A DNA stretch of 21,196 nucleotides from JAITMY01 sp031549685 (GTDB taxonomy: Bacteria > Bacteroidota > Bacteroidia > Bacteroidales > UBA932), in NCBI GenBank assembly GCA_031549685.1, contig JAVBPG010000052.1:1-21196 (forward strand), given 5' to 3'. Positions 15,247-21,196 of this stretch are shown piece after piece. Positions within the stretch are counted from its first letter, which is position 1. Each line of letters starts with the position of its first letter. A program made the position numbers and the translations under genes. Under the pieces are notes generated by a model. The model made no database searches, had not been told where the DNA came from, and saw only the letters and a list, made by a program, of their open reading frames with translations.

Positions 15247-16050
15247 ATGATTGAAACGCAGCACCTTTTTACCGCTTTTGGCCTTACCATGTTTGCCGGA
15301 CTCTCTACCGGCATTGGTAGCCTCATCGCCTTGCTGGCCAAGCGTACCAACACCAAGTTCCTCTGCGCGTCGCTCGGCTTTTCGGCGGGCGTAATGCTCT
15401 ACGTTTCGTTTATGGAAATGCTGCCCGAGGCCAGGCATGAGCTGACGGTGCAAATGGGAGAGCGGGCCGGGGTGCTGGCGCTGCTGCTCGCCTTTTTCGG
15501 CGGCATTGCCCTCATTACGCTTATCGATTTTCTTATCCCCGAAAAAAATAATCCGCACGAGGTGCACAGCGTGGAGGAAATGAAGAAGGGAAAAAAAGCA
15601 TCGCTGCACCGCGTGGGCTTAGTGGTGGCGCTATCCATTGGCATACACAACTTTCCCGAGGGCATTGCCACCTTTACCTCGGCGCTCGGCAGCCTTAGCA
15701 TTGCCATTCCCATTGCGGTGGCCATTGCCATACACAACATCCCCGAGGGCATTGCCGTTTCGGTGCCCATTTACCACTCCACGGGCAGCCGACGCAAGGC
15801 CTTCTGGATCTCATTTCTGTCGGGCCTGGCTGAGCCTGTGGGAGCGCTCGTAGCCTACCTTTTCCTCATGCCGTTCTGGTCGCCCGTTATCAACGGCATT
15901 GTGCTGGCGGCGGTATCGGGCATCATGGTGTACATCTCGCTTGATGAGCTGCTGCCCACCTCCGAAAAATTCGGCGAGCACCACATCTCCATAGCCGGCT
16001 TGCTGTCGGGGATGCTGGTAATGGCGGGAAGCCTCTACCTGTTTTTGTAA
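15247..16050 (+). CDS. zupT: ZIP-family zinc transporter ZupT
   Basis: Inner-membrane divalent metal importer (Zn2+, also Fe2+/Mn2+ in related proteins). 267 residues, normal for ZupT. Eight helices are expected. The paired metal sites are VALSIGIHNFPEGIATF and VAIAIHNIPEGIAVSVP, the two hallmark ZIP motifs with H-N-x-P-E-G. A short charged loop with His (HEVHSVEEMKKGKKASLHR) lies between helices three and four. The ATG at 15247 gives MIETQHLFTAFGLTMFAGLS, as in known ZupT. The same frame stays open far upstream over the outer-membrane gene, but that part is out-of-frame noise. It converges with tnaA, with 15 bp between them. Confidence 0.94.
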   Translation: MIETQHLFTAFGLTMFAGLSTGIGSLIALLAKRTNTKFLCASLGFSAGVMLYVSFMEMLPEARHELTVQMGERAGVLALLLAFFGGIALITLIDFLIPEKNNPHEVHSVEEMKKGKKASLHRVGLVVALSIGIHNFPEGIATFTSALGSLSIAIPIAVAIAIHNIPEGIAVSVPIYHSTGSRRKAFWISFLSGLAEPVGALVAYLFLMPFWSPVINGIVLAAVSGIMVYISLDELLPTSEKFGEHHISIAGLLSGMLVMAGSLYLFL

Positions 16051-16065
16051 AAAAATTGCTACTCC

Positions 16066-17439
16066 CTACAGCTTCTCCAGCTCCACCGTGAAGTGGCGCA
16101 GAATGGGCGCCTCGGCGGCTATTTTGTAGCCACGCGTGAGGCTGTCTTTCCTGTCGGCCACATTCTTGAGCGCGGCGGCCACCACGTCCATGTGGTTGTT
16201 AGTGTACGTGCGCCAGGGGATGCACAGCCTCAGCAGGTCGAGGCCCGAGCAGCGATTCTGACGGGTTACGGGGTCGCGGTCGGCCAGGATGTAGCCAATT
16301 TCGCAGCCGCGGATTCCGGCCTCTAAGTACAGCTCGATGGTGAGCGTTTGCGCCGGAAATTCCTCCTTTGGAATGTTGGGTACCAGCTTCTGCGCATCGA
16401 CAAAAATGGCGTGGCCGCCGGCAGGGCGCTGGTACGGGATGCCGTACTCGTCCAGCTTTTTGCCCAGGTAGGCCACCTGCCGTATGCGCGAGTCGAGCAT
16501 GTCCAGCTCGGTGGCCTCGTCCAGCCCCATGGCCAGCGCGTTCATGTCGCGCCCGCACAGGCCGCCGTAGGTAACAAATCCTTCGTACATAATGTTGTAA
16601 ACGCTGGCCTGCTTAAACCAGCTCTCGTGGCGCATGGCCACAAATCCACCCATGTTGACAATGGCGTTTTTCTTAGCGCTCATGGTCATGGCGTCGGCGT
16701 ACGATAGCATTTCCCTTACAATTTCCTTAATGGATTTATCCTCGTAGCCCTTTTCGCGCATTTTTATGAAGTAGGCGTTCTCGGCAAACCGCGCGCCGTC
16801 AACCACCACGGGCTTGCCGTACTGCTGCGCAATCCGGTGTACGCCGCGCAGGTTCTCCATCGATACGGGCTGCCCGCCGGCGGTATTGTTGGTAATGGTA
16901 ACGATAATAAACGGGACCTTGGCGTGGTGTTCAGCCATTACCTTTTCCAGCTTTTCGAGCGAAACGTTGCCCTTAAACGGCACCTCCAGCTGCGTGTTCT
17001 TTGCTTCGTCCACGGTGCAATCGCAGGCCTGCGCCTTACGGTGCTCAATGTGCCCCTTGGTAGTGTCGAAGTGCGAGTTGCCGGGCACTACATCGCCCTC
17101 CTTTACCAGCACCGAGAACAGCACGTTCTCCGCCGCGCGACCCTGGTGCGTGGGCAGAAAGTAGTCGAATCCCAGAATATCTTTTATCGCTTTCTTGAGG
17201 TTGTAGTACGAGGTCGAGCCTGCGTAGCTCTCGTCACCCTGCATCATGCCGCTCCACTGGCGGTCGCTCATGGCGCCTGTGCCCGAGTCGGTTAGCAGGT
17301 CGATGAACACCTGCTCGGAGCGCAGCTGAAAAACGTTGTACTTGGCTTCCTTTATCCAGGCTTCGCGCTCCCGGCGGGTGCTTACACGAATGGGTTCAAC
17401 CATTTTTATCTTGTACGGTTCGGAGTAGGGGAGGGTCAT
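16066..17439 (-). CDS. tnaA: Tryptophanase
   Basis: PLP enzyme that splits L-tryptophan into indole, pyruvate and ammonia. 457 residues. The family block FIDLLTDSGTGAMSD and PTHQGRAAENVL are shared with tyrosine phenol-lyase. Residues that separate the two favour tryptophanase: FDTT with D125 (tyrosine phenol-lyase has Thr here), GCEIGYILADRDP with Ile rather than the substrate-binding Arg of tyrosine phenol-lyase, and C-terminal LRHFT with H449. The PLP lysine is K257 (MSAKKNAIVNMGG). Cytosolic tetramer by family. No tnaB-type permease is nearby. The start region is made of 7-bp repeats, and a 28-codon reading frame with a Trp lies in the leader. Confidence 0.95.
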   Translation of the reverse strand: MTLPYSEPYKIKMVEPIRVSTRREREAWIKEAKYNVFQLRSEQVFIDLLTDSGTGAMSDRQWSGMMQGDESYAGSTSYYNLKKAIKDILGFDYFLPTHQGRAAENVLFSVLVKEGDVVPGNSHFDTTKGHIEHRKAQACDCTVDEAKNTQLEVPFKGNVSLEKLEKVMAEHHAKVPFIIVTITNNTAGGQPVSMENLRGVHRIAQQYGKPVVVDGARFAENAYFIKMREKGYEDKSIKEIVREMLSYADAMTMSAKKNAIVNMGGFVAMRHESWFKQASVYNIMYEGFVTYGGLCGRDMNALAMGLDEATELDMLDSRIRQVAYLGKKLDEYGIPYQRPAGGHAIFVDAQKLVPNIPKEEFPAQTLTIELYLEAGIRGCEIGYILADRDPVTRQNRCSGLDLLRLCIPWRTYTNNHMDVVAAALKNVADRKDSLTRGYKIAAEAPILRHFTVELEKL

Positions 17440-17443
17440 ATTA

Positions 17444-17499
17444 ATTAAAAATTGAGAATTAAAAATTAAAAATGGAGAATGGAGAATGGAGAATGAAAA
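17444..17499. repeat. Heptamer array upstream of tnaA (8 units)
   Basis: Eight contiguous 7-bp units on the plus strand: ATTAAAA, ATTGAGA, ATTAAAA, ATTAAAA, then three ATGGAGA and ATGAAAA. The array ends 4 bp from the tnaA start, so it makes up the ribosome-binding region of tnaA. The same units follow dnaB at 1735-1762. Confidence 0.85.
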
Positions 17500-17548
17500 G
17501 AGGCTCCAAGATGAGCTTACGCCGGGGGGCGCGTGCGCTAAAGGGGTA

Positions 17549-17635
17549 TCAGCGCCACGAAAAAGAAAAGCAATCCCTGTTTTTTACGTTCAGGAAGGTG
17601 TAAATGGAGGGTAACATTATGGAGAAAAAATCCAT
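17549..17635 (-). CDS. Possible leader peptide of tnaA, 28 codons
   Basis: A small frame begins ATG at 17635, 22 nt after a TATTTTTG box, and ends TGA at 17549, 109 nt before tnaA. It reads MDFFSIMLPSI at the start and DCFSFSWR at the end, with one Trp next to last. A self-pairing GCGCT/AGCGC overlaps its end. Position and the single Trp recall TnaC, the Trp-sensing leader peptide of enteric tnaA operons, but the TnaC motif (W..D.......P) is absent. It may be chance. Confidence 0.3.
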   Translation of the reverse strand: MDFFSIMLPSIYTFLNVKNRDCFSFSWR

Positions 17636-17656
17636 ATATTTTTACTTTTTCGAAAG

Positions 17657-17664
17657 CAAAAATA
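17657..17664 (-). promoter_or_regulatory. -7 box upstream of tnaA
   Basis: Minus-strand TATTTTTG fits TAnnTTTG. A start near 17650 would give a leader of about 210 nt before tnaA. The surrounding sequence is strongly AT-rich, so chance matches are easier. Confidence 0.4.
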
Positions 17665-17700
17665 CGGATTTTTTTAAAATATAAGAAGAAAAAAATACGG

Positions 17701-19041
17701 TTAGGCAAGAAGCTCCAGCTGTGTGCCTCGGGCCTGCTCGTTGAGCTGCCCGTTGTGGTAGGCAAGCGTCCCGTTCACAAAGGTGTGGGTTACCATGTGC
17801 GAAAATTTTTGGCCCTCAAAAGCGCTCCAGCCGCACTTATGCAGCGTGTTTTGCGCCGTAATCGTCCACTCGTCGCAGGGCTTCACCAGCGCCAGGTCGG
17901 CGGCGTAGCCCTCGCGTATAAAGCCCCGGTTGGCGATGCCGAAAATGCGGGCGGGTGCGTGGCTCATTTTTTCCACCAGCGTTTCCACCGACAGCTCGCC
18001 TTGCTTTACCAGCTCCATCATAGCCACCAGCGAGTGCTGAATGAGCGGCAGGCCCGACGGTGCCTGGGCGTACACATGTTGCTTTTCGCTCAGCAGGTGC
18101 GGGGCGTGGTCGGTGGCCACGCTGCTTATTTGCCCCGAGGCCAGCGCGCAGCGCAGCGCGGTGCGGTCGGCAGTTGATTTTATGGCGGGGTTGCACTTGA
18201 GCAGCGAGCCCTTCTGCCCGTAGTCTTCATCGCAAAACCACAGGTACTGGGGGCAGGTTTCGGCGGTAACTTTGCGGTCGTTGGCGCTGAACAGGCTCAG
18301 CTCGCGGGCGGTTGAAATGTGCGCCACGTGCAGCCTTGCGCCGTACTTCTGCGCCAGCGCCACGGCGCGGTGGGTGGCCTTGTAGCAGGCCTCGGCGCTG
18401 CGGATTTTCGGGTGCAGCGTAAACGGAATTTGTGCGCCGTACTGCTTTTGTGCCAGCTCCGTGTTGTGGCGAATGAGCGCGTCGTCCTCGCAGTGCGCCA
18501 CTATGGGGAGCGGGCATTCGGCAAACAGCCGGCTCAGCATCTTGTCGTCGTCCAGCAGCATGCTGCCCGTGCTGGAGCCCATAAACAGCTTCACGGCAAA
18601 AACGCCGTCGGAGGGCTTCAGCCTGGCTATTTGGCCGATGTTGTCGGCGGTGGCGCCGAGGTAGCAGCCGTAGTTGGCCAGGGAACTTTGCGCGGCAATG
18701 GCGCATTTTTCGCGCACCAGCTCCACGCCGGTGGTTTGCGGAATGGTGTTGGGCATATCGGCCACCGAGCTCACGCCGCCGGCCACGGCGGCGCGGCTTT
18801 CGCTGCTCCACGTGGCCTTGTGCGTGAGCCCGGGCTCGCGAAAGTGCACGTGCGTGTCTATTACGCCGGGCAGCAGCAGCAGCCCGCCGGCATCAATCGT
18901 TTCGGCCTCCTCCAGCAGCTCTTTGGGTAAAGCCCGCTGGTCGGAGTACACGCCCTCAATGCGCCCGTTGCTTACAAGCACGCTGCCCTTGTACGAAGTG
19001 CCTTCGTTTACAATGGTAGCGTTGGAGATAAGGTATTTCAT
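17701..19041 (-). CDS. pyrC: Dihydroorotase (class I)
   Basis: Zinc enzyme of pyrimidine synthesis that closes carbamoyl aspartate to dihydroorotate. 446 residues, typical of Bacteroidota dihydroorotase. The metal motif is DTHVHFREPG (H64, H66), followed by THKATWSSESRAAVAGGVSS, MPNT, and the second-half ligands in PIVAHCED and LHVAHIST. SVATDHAPH carries the late Asp. Cytosolic. The start at 19041 is ATG followed by KYLISNATI; the bases just upstream are identical to those before mntA. No promoter box lies between it and hepT, so it probably depends on transcription from the glycosyltransferase promoter through the inserted mntA-hepT pair. Confidence 0.95.
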   Translation of the reverse strand: MKYLISNATIVNEGTSYKGSVLVSNGRIEGVYSDQRALPKELLEEAETIDAGGLLLLPGVIDTHVHFREPGLTHKATWSSESRAAVAGGVSSVADMPNTIPQTTGVELVREKCAIAAQSSLANYGCYLGATADNIGQIARLKPSDGVFAVKLFMGSSTGSMLLDDDKMLSRLFAECPLPIVAHCEDDALIRHNTELAQKQYGAQIPFTLHPKIRSAEACYKATHRAVALAQKYGARLHVAHISTARELSLFSANDRKVTAETCPQYLWFCDEDYGQKGSLLKCNPAIKSTADRTALRCALASGQISSVATDHAPHLLSEKQHVYAQAPSGLPLIQHSLVAMMELVKQGELSVETLVEKMSHAPARIFGIANRGFIREGYAADLALVKPCDEWTITAQNTLHKCGWSAFEGQKFSHMVTHTFVNGTLAYHNGQLNEQARGTQLELLA

Positions 19042-19067
19042 TTTTTTTATGGGACAAAGGACGAAAG
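19037..19067. repeat. 30-bp direct repeat, copy A (pyrC start region)
   Basis: TTCA, T8, ATGGGACAAAGGACGAAAG. It matches 19724-19753 except for one extra T. On the minus strand it is the start region and first codons (ATGAA) of pyrC. The two copies bracket mntA-hepT in the same orientation. Confidence 0.85.
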
Positions 19068-19448
19068 TAAAAAGCGGAACTGAAAATTCCGCCTGACTGA
19101 GCTATTTCTCGTTTTCGTATATTGCTTTAATCTGCTCTTGTAGGAGTGGCAGGTAATTTTTACCGTGCCCCATACAATGCTATCCTCGGTTTGATAGTAG
19201 CCGTGTACTAAAATATGCCGCATGGCAATTATTTCATCCCATGCTATATTAGAATGTTTTTTTCGAAATTCGTGCGTTAACTTGTAGCTGGCTTCACCAA
19301 TAATTTCAATACATTTTATAACAGCATACTTGAGCATAGTGTTTGCCTTATACTCCTCAAGGCTGACATGCTCGGTAAAGCTAAGAGCCTTTGCTATGGC
19401 ATCCTGAATGTGCAGCAGCCGCCCGTCGTCTCTAACCTGCTCTCTCAT
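19047..19448 (-). CDS. hepT: HepT-like HEPN toxin, C-terminus frameshifted
   Basis: HEPN-domain (DUF86) toxin of an MntA-HepT system; the family cleaves RNA and is silenced when MntA adds AMP to its tyrosine. Residues 1-97 are normal, with the active-site Rx4HxY motif RHILVHGY (R77, H82, Y84) and the helix AVIKCIEIIGEASYKL. After VWGTVK the frame turns into unrelated sequence to the stop at 19047. Adding one base to the A5 run (plus-strand T5, 19157-19161) gives NYLPLLQEQIKAIYENEK and a stop at 19102, a standard HepT end and a protein of 115 residues. This is therefore a one-base deletion, an assembly error, or slippage. It overlaps mntA by 17 bp and is AT-richer than pyrC. Confidence 0.85.
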   Translation of the reverse strand: MREQVRDDGRLLHIQDAIAKALSFTEHVSLEEYKANTMLKYAVIKCIEIIGEASYKLTHEFRKKHSNIAWDEIIAMRHILVHGYYQTEDSIVWGTVKITCHSYKSRLKQYTKTRNSSVRRNFQFRFLLSSFVP

Positions 19449-19728
19449 ACACTAAAATTTTATCATGTTCAGCTGATTCTTGCGCAAACTTATACAGCGT
19501 TCCCTCCTGCACCAAATCAACTTTTTTGTGCAAGTATTTGCTTAAATCATTCATTATTTTTGCGTAATCAATTAGCGTAATTGAGGTGTTTTTGTCAAAG
19601 CGGACAAGAATATCCACATCGCTTTTTCGAGTCTCCTCGCCGCGAGCGTACGAGCCGAATACCCACGCCTTCTCTACAGGATAGGCGGGGAAAAATGCCT
19701 GTAGCTTATTTACTAAAATTTGCTTCAT
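19432..19728 (-). CDS. mntA: MntA-type nucleotidyltransferase antitoxin
   Basis: Minimal nucleotidyltransferase (MNT) that, in characterised MntA-HepT pairs, transfers AMP to the HepT tyrosine to switch the toxin off. 98 residues from the ATG at 19728; a TTG five codons upstream is less likely because the ATG lies in the same sequence context as the pyrC start. The motif GSYARGEETRKSDVD is the required GSx10DxD (G25, S26, D37, D39), and the third carboxylate is D71 in KKVDLV. The order antitoxin then toxin with short overlap is standard. No promoter box is seen directly upstream; transcription may come from the glycosyltransferase gene. Confidence 0.9.
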   Translation of the reverse strand: MKQILVNKLQAFFPAYPVEKAWVFGSYARGEETRKSDVDILVRFDKNTSITLIDYAKIMNDLSKYLHKKVDLVQEGTLYKFAQESAEHDKILVYERAG

Positions 19729-19753
19729 TTTTTTATGGGACAAAGGACGAAAG
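19724..19753. repeat. 30-bp direct repeat, copy B (mntA start region)
   Basis: TTCA, T7, ATGGGACAAAGGACGAAAG, the mate of 19037-19067, 687 bp away. On the minus strand it is the start region and first codons of mntA. Bases 19738-19753 also form an imperfect inverted repeat with CTTTGTCCTTTATCC at 19822-19836. Confidence 0.85.
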
Positions 19754-19836
19754 GATAAAAGATTTTAGGAAAGACAGGTGGCTGGTGCCGGTGCCTTAAC
19801 ACCTGCAAACACCCCCGATTTCTTTGTCCTTTATCC
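19738..19836. repeat. Nested inverted repeat between glycosyltransferase and mntA
   Basis: GGACAAAGGACGAAAG (19738-19753) pairs imperfectly with CTTTGTCCTTTATCC (19822-19836). CAGGTG (19775-19780) and CACCTG (19800-19805) form an inner stem. The outer arms are built of 7-bp units (GGACAAA, GGACGAA, AGGATAA). It may end glycosyltransferase transcription or be a repeat relic. Confidence 0.5.
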
Positions 19837-19859
19837 TTTATCTTTTTATCCTTGCTCTT

Positions 19860-20588
19860 TTACTCCTTCTTCGGCTTTATTTTTCTAAACTTGAGCCTCA
19901 GCACGCCCCACAGGGCCTCGCGCACAATGCCGCCGCTCATTTTGGTGCTGCCCAGCTTTCTGTCCACAAAAATAATGGGCACCTCCACCACCTTAAACCC
20001 AAGGCGTATGGCGGTGTACTTCATTTCAATTTGGAAGCCGTAGCCCTTCATGCTTATCCGGTCAAAGTCAATGGCCTCGAGCACGCGGCGCGTGTAGCAC
20101 TTGAAGCCCGCCGTCATATCTCGCACCTCGATGCCCAGCATGCGGCGCACGTACGATGAGCCGAAGTACGAAATCATAACCCGCTTCATGGGCCAGTTGA
20201 CCACGTTGACGCCCGTTATGTAGCGCGAGCCCACGGCCACATCCGCGCCGTGGTCGCACGCCTCCGACAGGCGAATGAGGTCGTCGGGGTTGTGCGAAAA
20301 GTCGGCGTCCATTTCGCAAATATGCTCGTAGCCGTGCGCCAAGCCCCACCGGAACCCGGCAATGTAGGCGGTACCCAAGCCCAGCTTGCCCTGGCGCTCC
20401 ACTAAGTGCAGCTTGTCGGGGAATTCGGCCTGCAGCCGCTTTACAATCTGCGCCGTGCCGTCGGGCGAGCCATCGTCAATAATCAGCACATCAAAGTGCA
20501 CATCAAGCGAAAACACCTTGCGGATAATAGCCTCCGCATTCTCCTTCTCGTTGTAGGTGGGTATTATTACCAGCCTTTTTGTAGCCAT
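19860..20588 (-). CDS. Polyprenol-phosphate mannosyltransferase (GT2, DPM1-like)
   Basis: Glycosyltransferase family 2 enzyme that moves a sugar, usually mannose from GDP-mannose, to polyprenol phosphate on the inner face of the membrane. 242 residues. The nucleotide-sugar fold begins LVIIPTYNEKENAE. LIIDDGSPDGTA and the metal motif MDADFSHNP are diagnostic, as are VGSRYITG and TAGFKCYTR. The C-terminus is basic (KFRKIKPKKE) with no membrane helices, as in the soluble DPM1 subclass. Neighbouring dihydroorotase is a partner I recall from Bacteroidota genomes; here mntA-hepT separates them. The ATG at 20588 gives MATKRLVIIPTYNE. Confidence 0.92.
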   Translation of the reverse strand: MATKRLVIIPTYNEKENAEAIIRKVFSLDVHFDVLIIDDGSPDGTAQIVKRLQAEFPDKLHLVERQGKLGLGTAYIAGFRWGLAHGYEHICEMDADFSHNPDDLIRLSEACDHGADVAVGSRYITGVNVVNWPMKRVMISYFGSSYVRRMLGIEVRDMTAGFKCYTRRVLEAIDFDRISMKGYGFQIEMKYTAIRLGFKVVEVPIIFVDRKLGSTKMSGGIVREALWGVLRLKFRKIKPKKE

Positions 20589-20622
20589 ACGTTTTTGTGG
20601 ATGAAAAAATTAAACAGTAAAG

Positions 20623-20630
20623 CAAAGATA
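20623..20630 (-). promoter_or_regulatory. -7 box before the glycosyltransferase
   Basis: Minus-strand TATCTTTG fits TAnnTTTG, 34 nt before the start at 20588. It is probably the promoter of the whole glycosyltransferase-mntA-hepT-pyrC block, since no other clear box is seen within it. Confidence 0.5.
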
Positions 20631-20731
20631 GTTTTATTTTAAAAGATAGGCTAAGCATATCGCTTTTATTTTTATACCTACAGCTTGCTGTCCTACTTGA
20701 GCGCTACCCTAAACGGTATCTTCTTCCTTTT

Positions 20732-20750
20732 AAGCTAAAAAAATTAGCTT
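20732..20750. other. AT-rich hairpin in gene-free stretch
   Basis: AAGCTAA (20732-20738) and TTAGCTT (20744-20750) form a 7-bp inverted repeat. The whole stretch 20589-21081 has no gene; apart from this it holds the glycosyltransferase promoter, the rRNA promoter and the rRNA leader. Confidence 0.35.
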
Positions 20751-20816
20751 TTAGAATAAGACAATCATCTGATTTTCAGTATATTGAATTTATTTCAAAA
20801 AAAAGTGATGAAAATA

Positions 20817-20847
20817 TTTGCTGAATTAAAAAGAGTAGCTACCTTTG
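20817..20847 (+). promoter_or_regulatory. rRNA operon promoter
   Basis: TTTG (20817-20820), exactly 19 nt, then TACCTTTG (20840-20847): a complete match to the Bacteroidota sigma-factor consensus TTTG-N19-TAnnTTTG. An AT-rich stretch lies upstream. Transcription should begin near 20854, giving a leader of about 230 nt before 16S. Confidence 0.8.
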
Positions 20848-20895
20848 CAACCCCGATTTGAAAACAACGGGACGTTCTTAAAAACAAAAATACCG

Positions 20896-20939
20896 CGTTT
20901 AGAGCGCAACCTGCGAAGCGAGCGTCTAAACGTTTTTTT
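20896..20939 (+). terminator. Terminator-like hairpin in the rRNA leader
   Basis: CGTTTAGA (20896-20903) pairs with TCTAAACG (20925-20932). The stem extends by three pairs past a one-base bulge and is followed by seven T. It lies between the rRNA promoter and 16S. BoxA-like GTTCTTA (20874) and GATCTTTGA (20954) lie on either side, so antitermination may be needed to pass it. Confidence 0.6.
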
Positions 20940-21081
20940 GTGGAACAAATTTCGATCTTTGATATACTGAAGAGAAAAGTAAGGTAAAGGATAATGTAAT
21001 ACCTTAACAAGTTTTATTCAATTCCTAATAAGAATAAGTAAGATAACAATCAGCCAAGATCACAAATTTCTATTATTAATT

Positions 21082-21196
21082 AGTATGAAGAGTTTGATCC
21101 TGGCTCAGGATTAACGCTAGCGGCAGGCCTAACACATGCAAGTCGAGGGGCAGCACGGGTAGCAATACCTGGTGGCGACCGGCGGACGGGTGCGCA
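21082..21196 (+). rRNA. rrs: 16S ribosomal RNA, 5' end (partial)
   Basis: The universal AGAGTTTGATCCTGGCTCAG is present at 21089-21108, so by alignment with the E. coli numbering the mature end is near 21082. Helices around AACGCTAGCGGCAGGCCTAA and GACGGGTGCGCA are as in Bacteroidota. The gene runs off the right edge, so only about 115 of about 1,500 nt are visible. The exact mature 5' end is an estimate. Confidence 0.95.

Noticed and set aside
16066..17439. Tyrosine phenol-lyase instead of tryptophanase
   Set aside because: The residues that separate the two enzymes (FDTT, EIG before the DRDP loop, LRHFT at the end) all match tryptophanase; the substrate Arg of tyrosine phenol-lyase is missing.
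17444..17499. CRISPR-like array
   Set aside because: Units are 7 bp with no spacers and no cas genes are near; it is a simple tandem repeat.
20795..21010. A 71-codon minus-strand frame in the rRNA leader
   Set aside because: It overlaps the rRNA promoter and leader, has no domain or start context, and is best explained as chance.

Overview
The window is chromosomal DNA from a member of the Bacteroidota, most likely Bacteroidales. Three things point there: the 5' end of a 16S rRNA gene at the right edge reads like Bacteroidota 16S (AACGCTAGCGGCAGGC, then GACGGGTGCGCA); start regions are A-rich with few Shine-Dalgarno sites; and TAnnTTTG promoter boxes of the Bacteroidota housekeeping sigma factor lie before many genes. 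Conserved genes are GC-rich. The gaps and several accessory genes (nitroreductase, small membrane protein, mntA-hepT) look AT-richer.

Layout. (1) 179-1735, dnaB, plus strand. (2) 1774-7042, seven minus-strand genes. In transcription order these are an AraC-type regulator, a secreted OB-fold protein, a lipoprotein with a flavin-reductase-like domain, an amidohydrolase-2 decarboxylase-like enzyme, a four-helix membrane protein, a TRAP-type solute-binding protein without its permease, and a nitroreductase. This is the least standard block and may be an inducible envelope or redox module for a small organic acid or aromatic compound. (3) 7122-10413, three radical SAM genes: rlmN, a COG0731-type protein on the plus strand, and an anSME-like SPASM protein, with palindromic repeats between them. 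(4) 10503-16050, plus strand: nadB with a clear terminator, kup with a structured leader, a beta-barrel outer-membrane protein and a ZIP transporter. (5) 16066-17439, tryptophanase on the minus strand, preceded by an eight-unit heptamer array and a possible Trp-containing leader peptide. (6) 17701-20588, minus strand: a polyprenol-phosphate mannosyltransferase, an MntA-HepT toxin-antitoxin pair and dihydroorotase. (7) 20589-21196, an rRNA promoter, a leader and the first ~115 nt of 16S rRNA.

Main observations. The amidohydrolase has a complete in-frame signal peptide upstream of its only ATG, but its start codon reads ATA. hepT carries a one-base frameshift in an A5 run; restoring one A gives a textbook HepT C-terminus of 115 residues. 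The mntA-hepT pair lies between two 30-bp direct repeats that also form the start regions of mntA and pyrC, which looks like an insertion scar. A family of degenerate 7-bp tandem repeats sits at several gene borders. The rRNA leader has a terminator-like hairpin between promoter and 16S. All functions are inferred by reading the sequence; no search was run.
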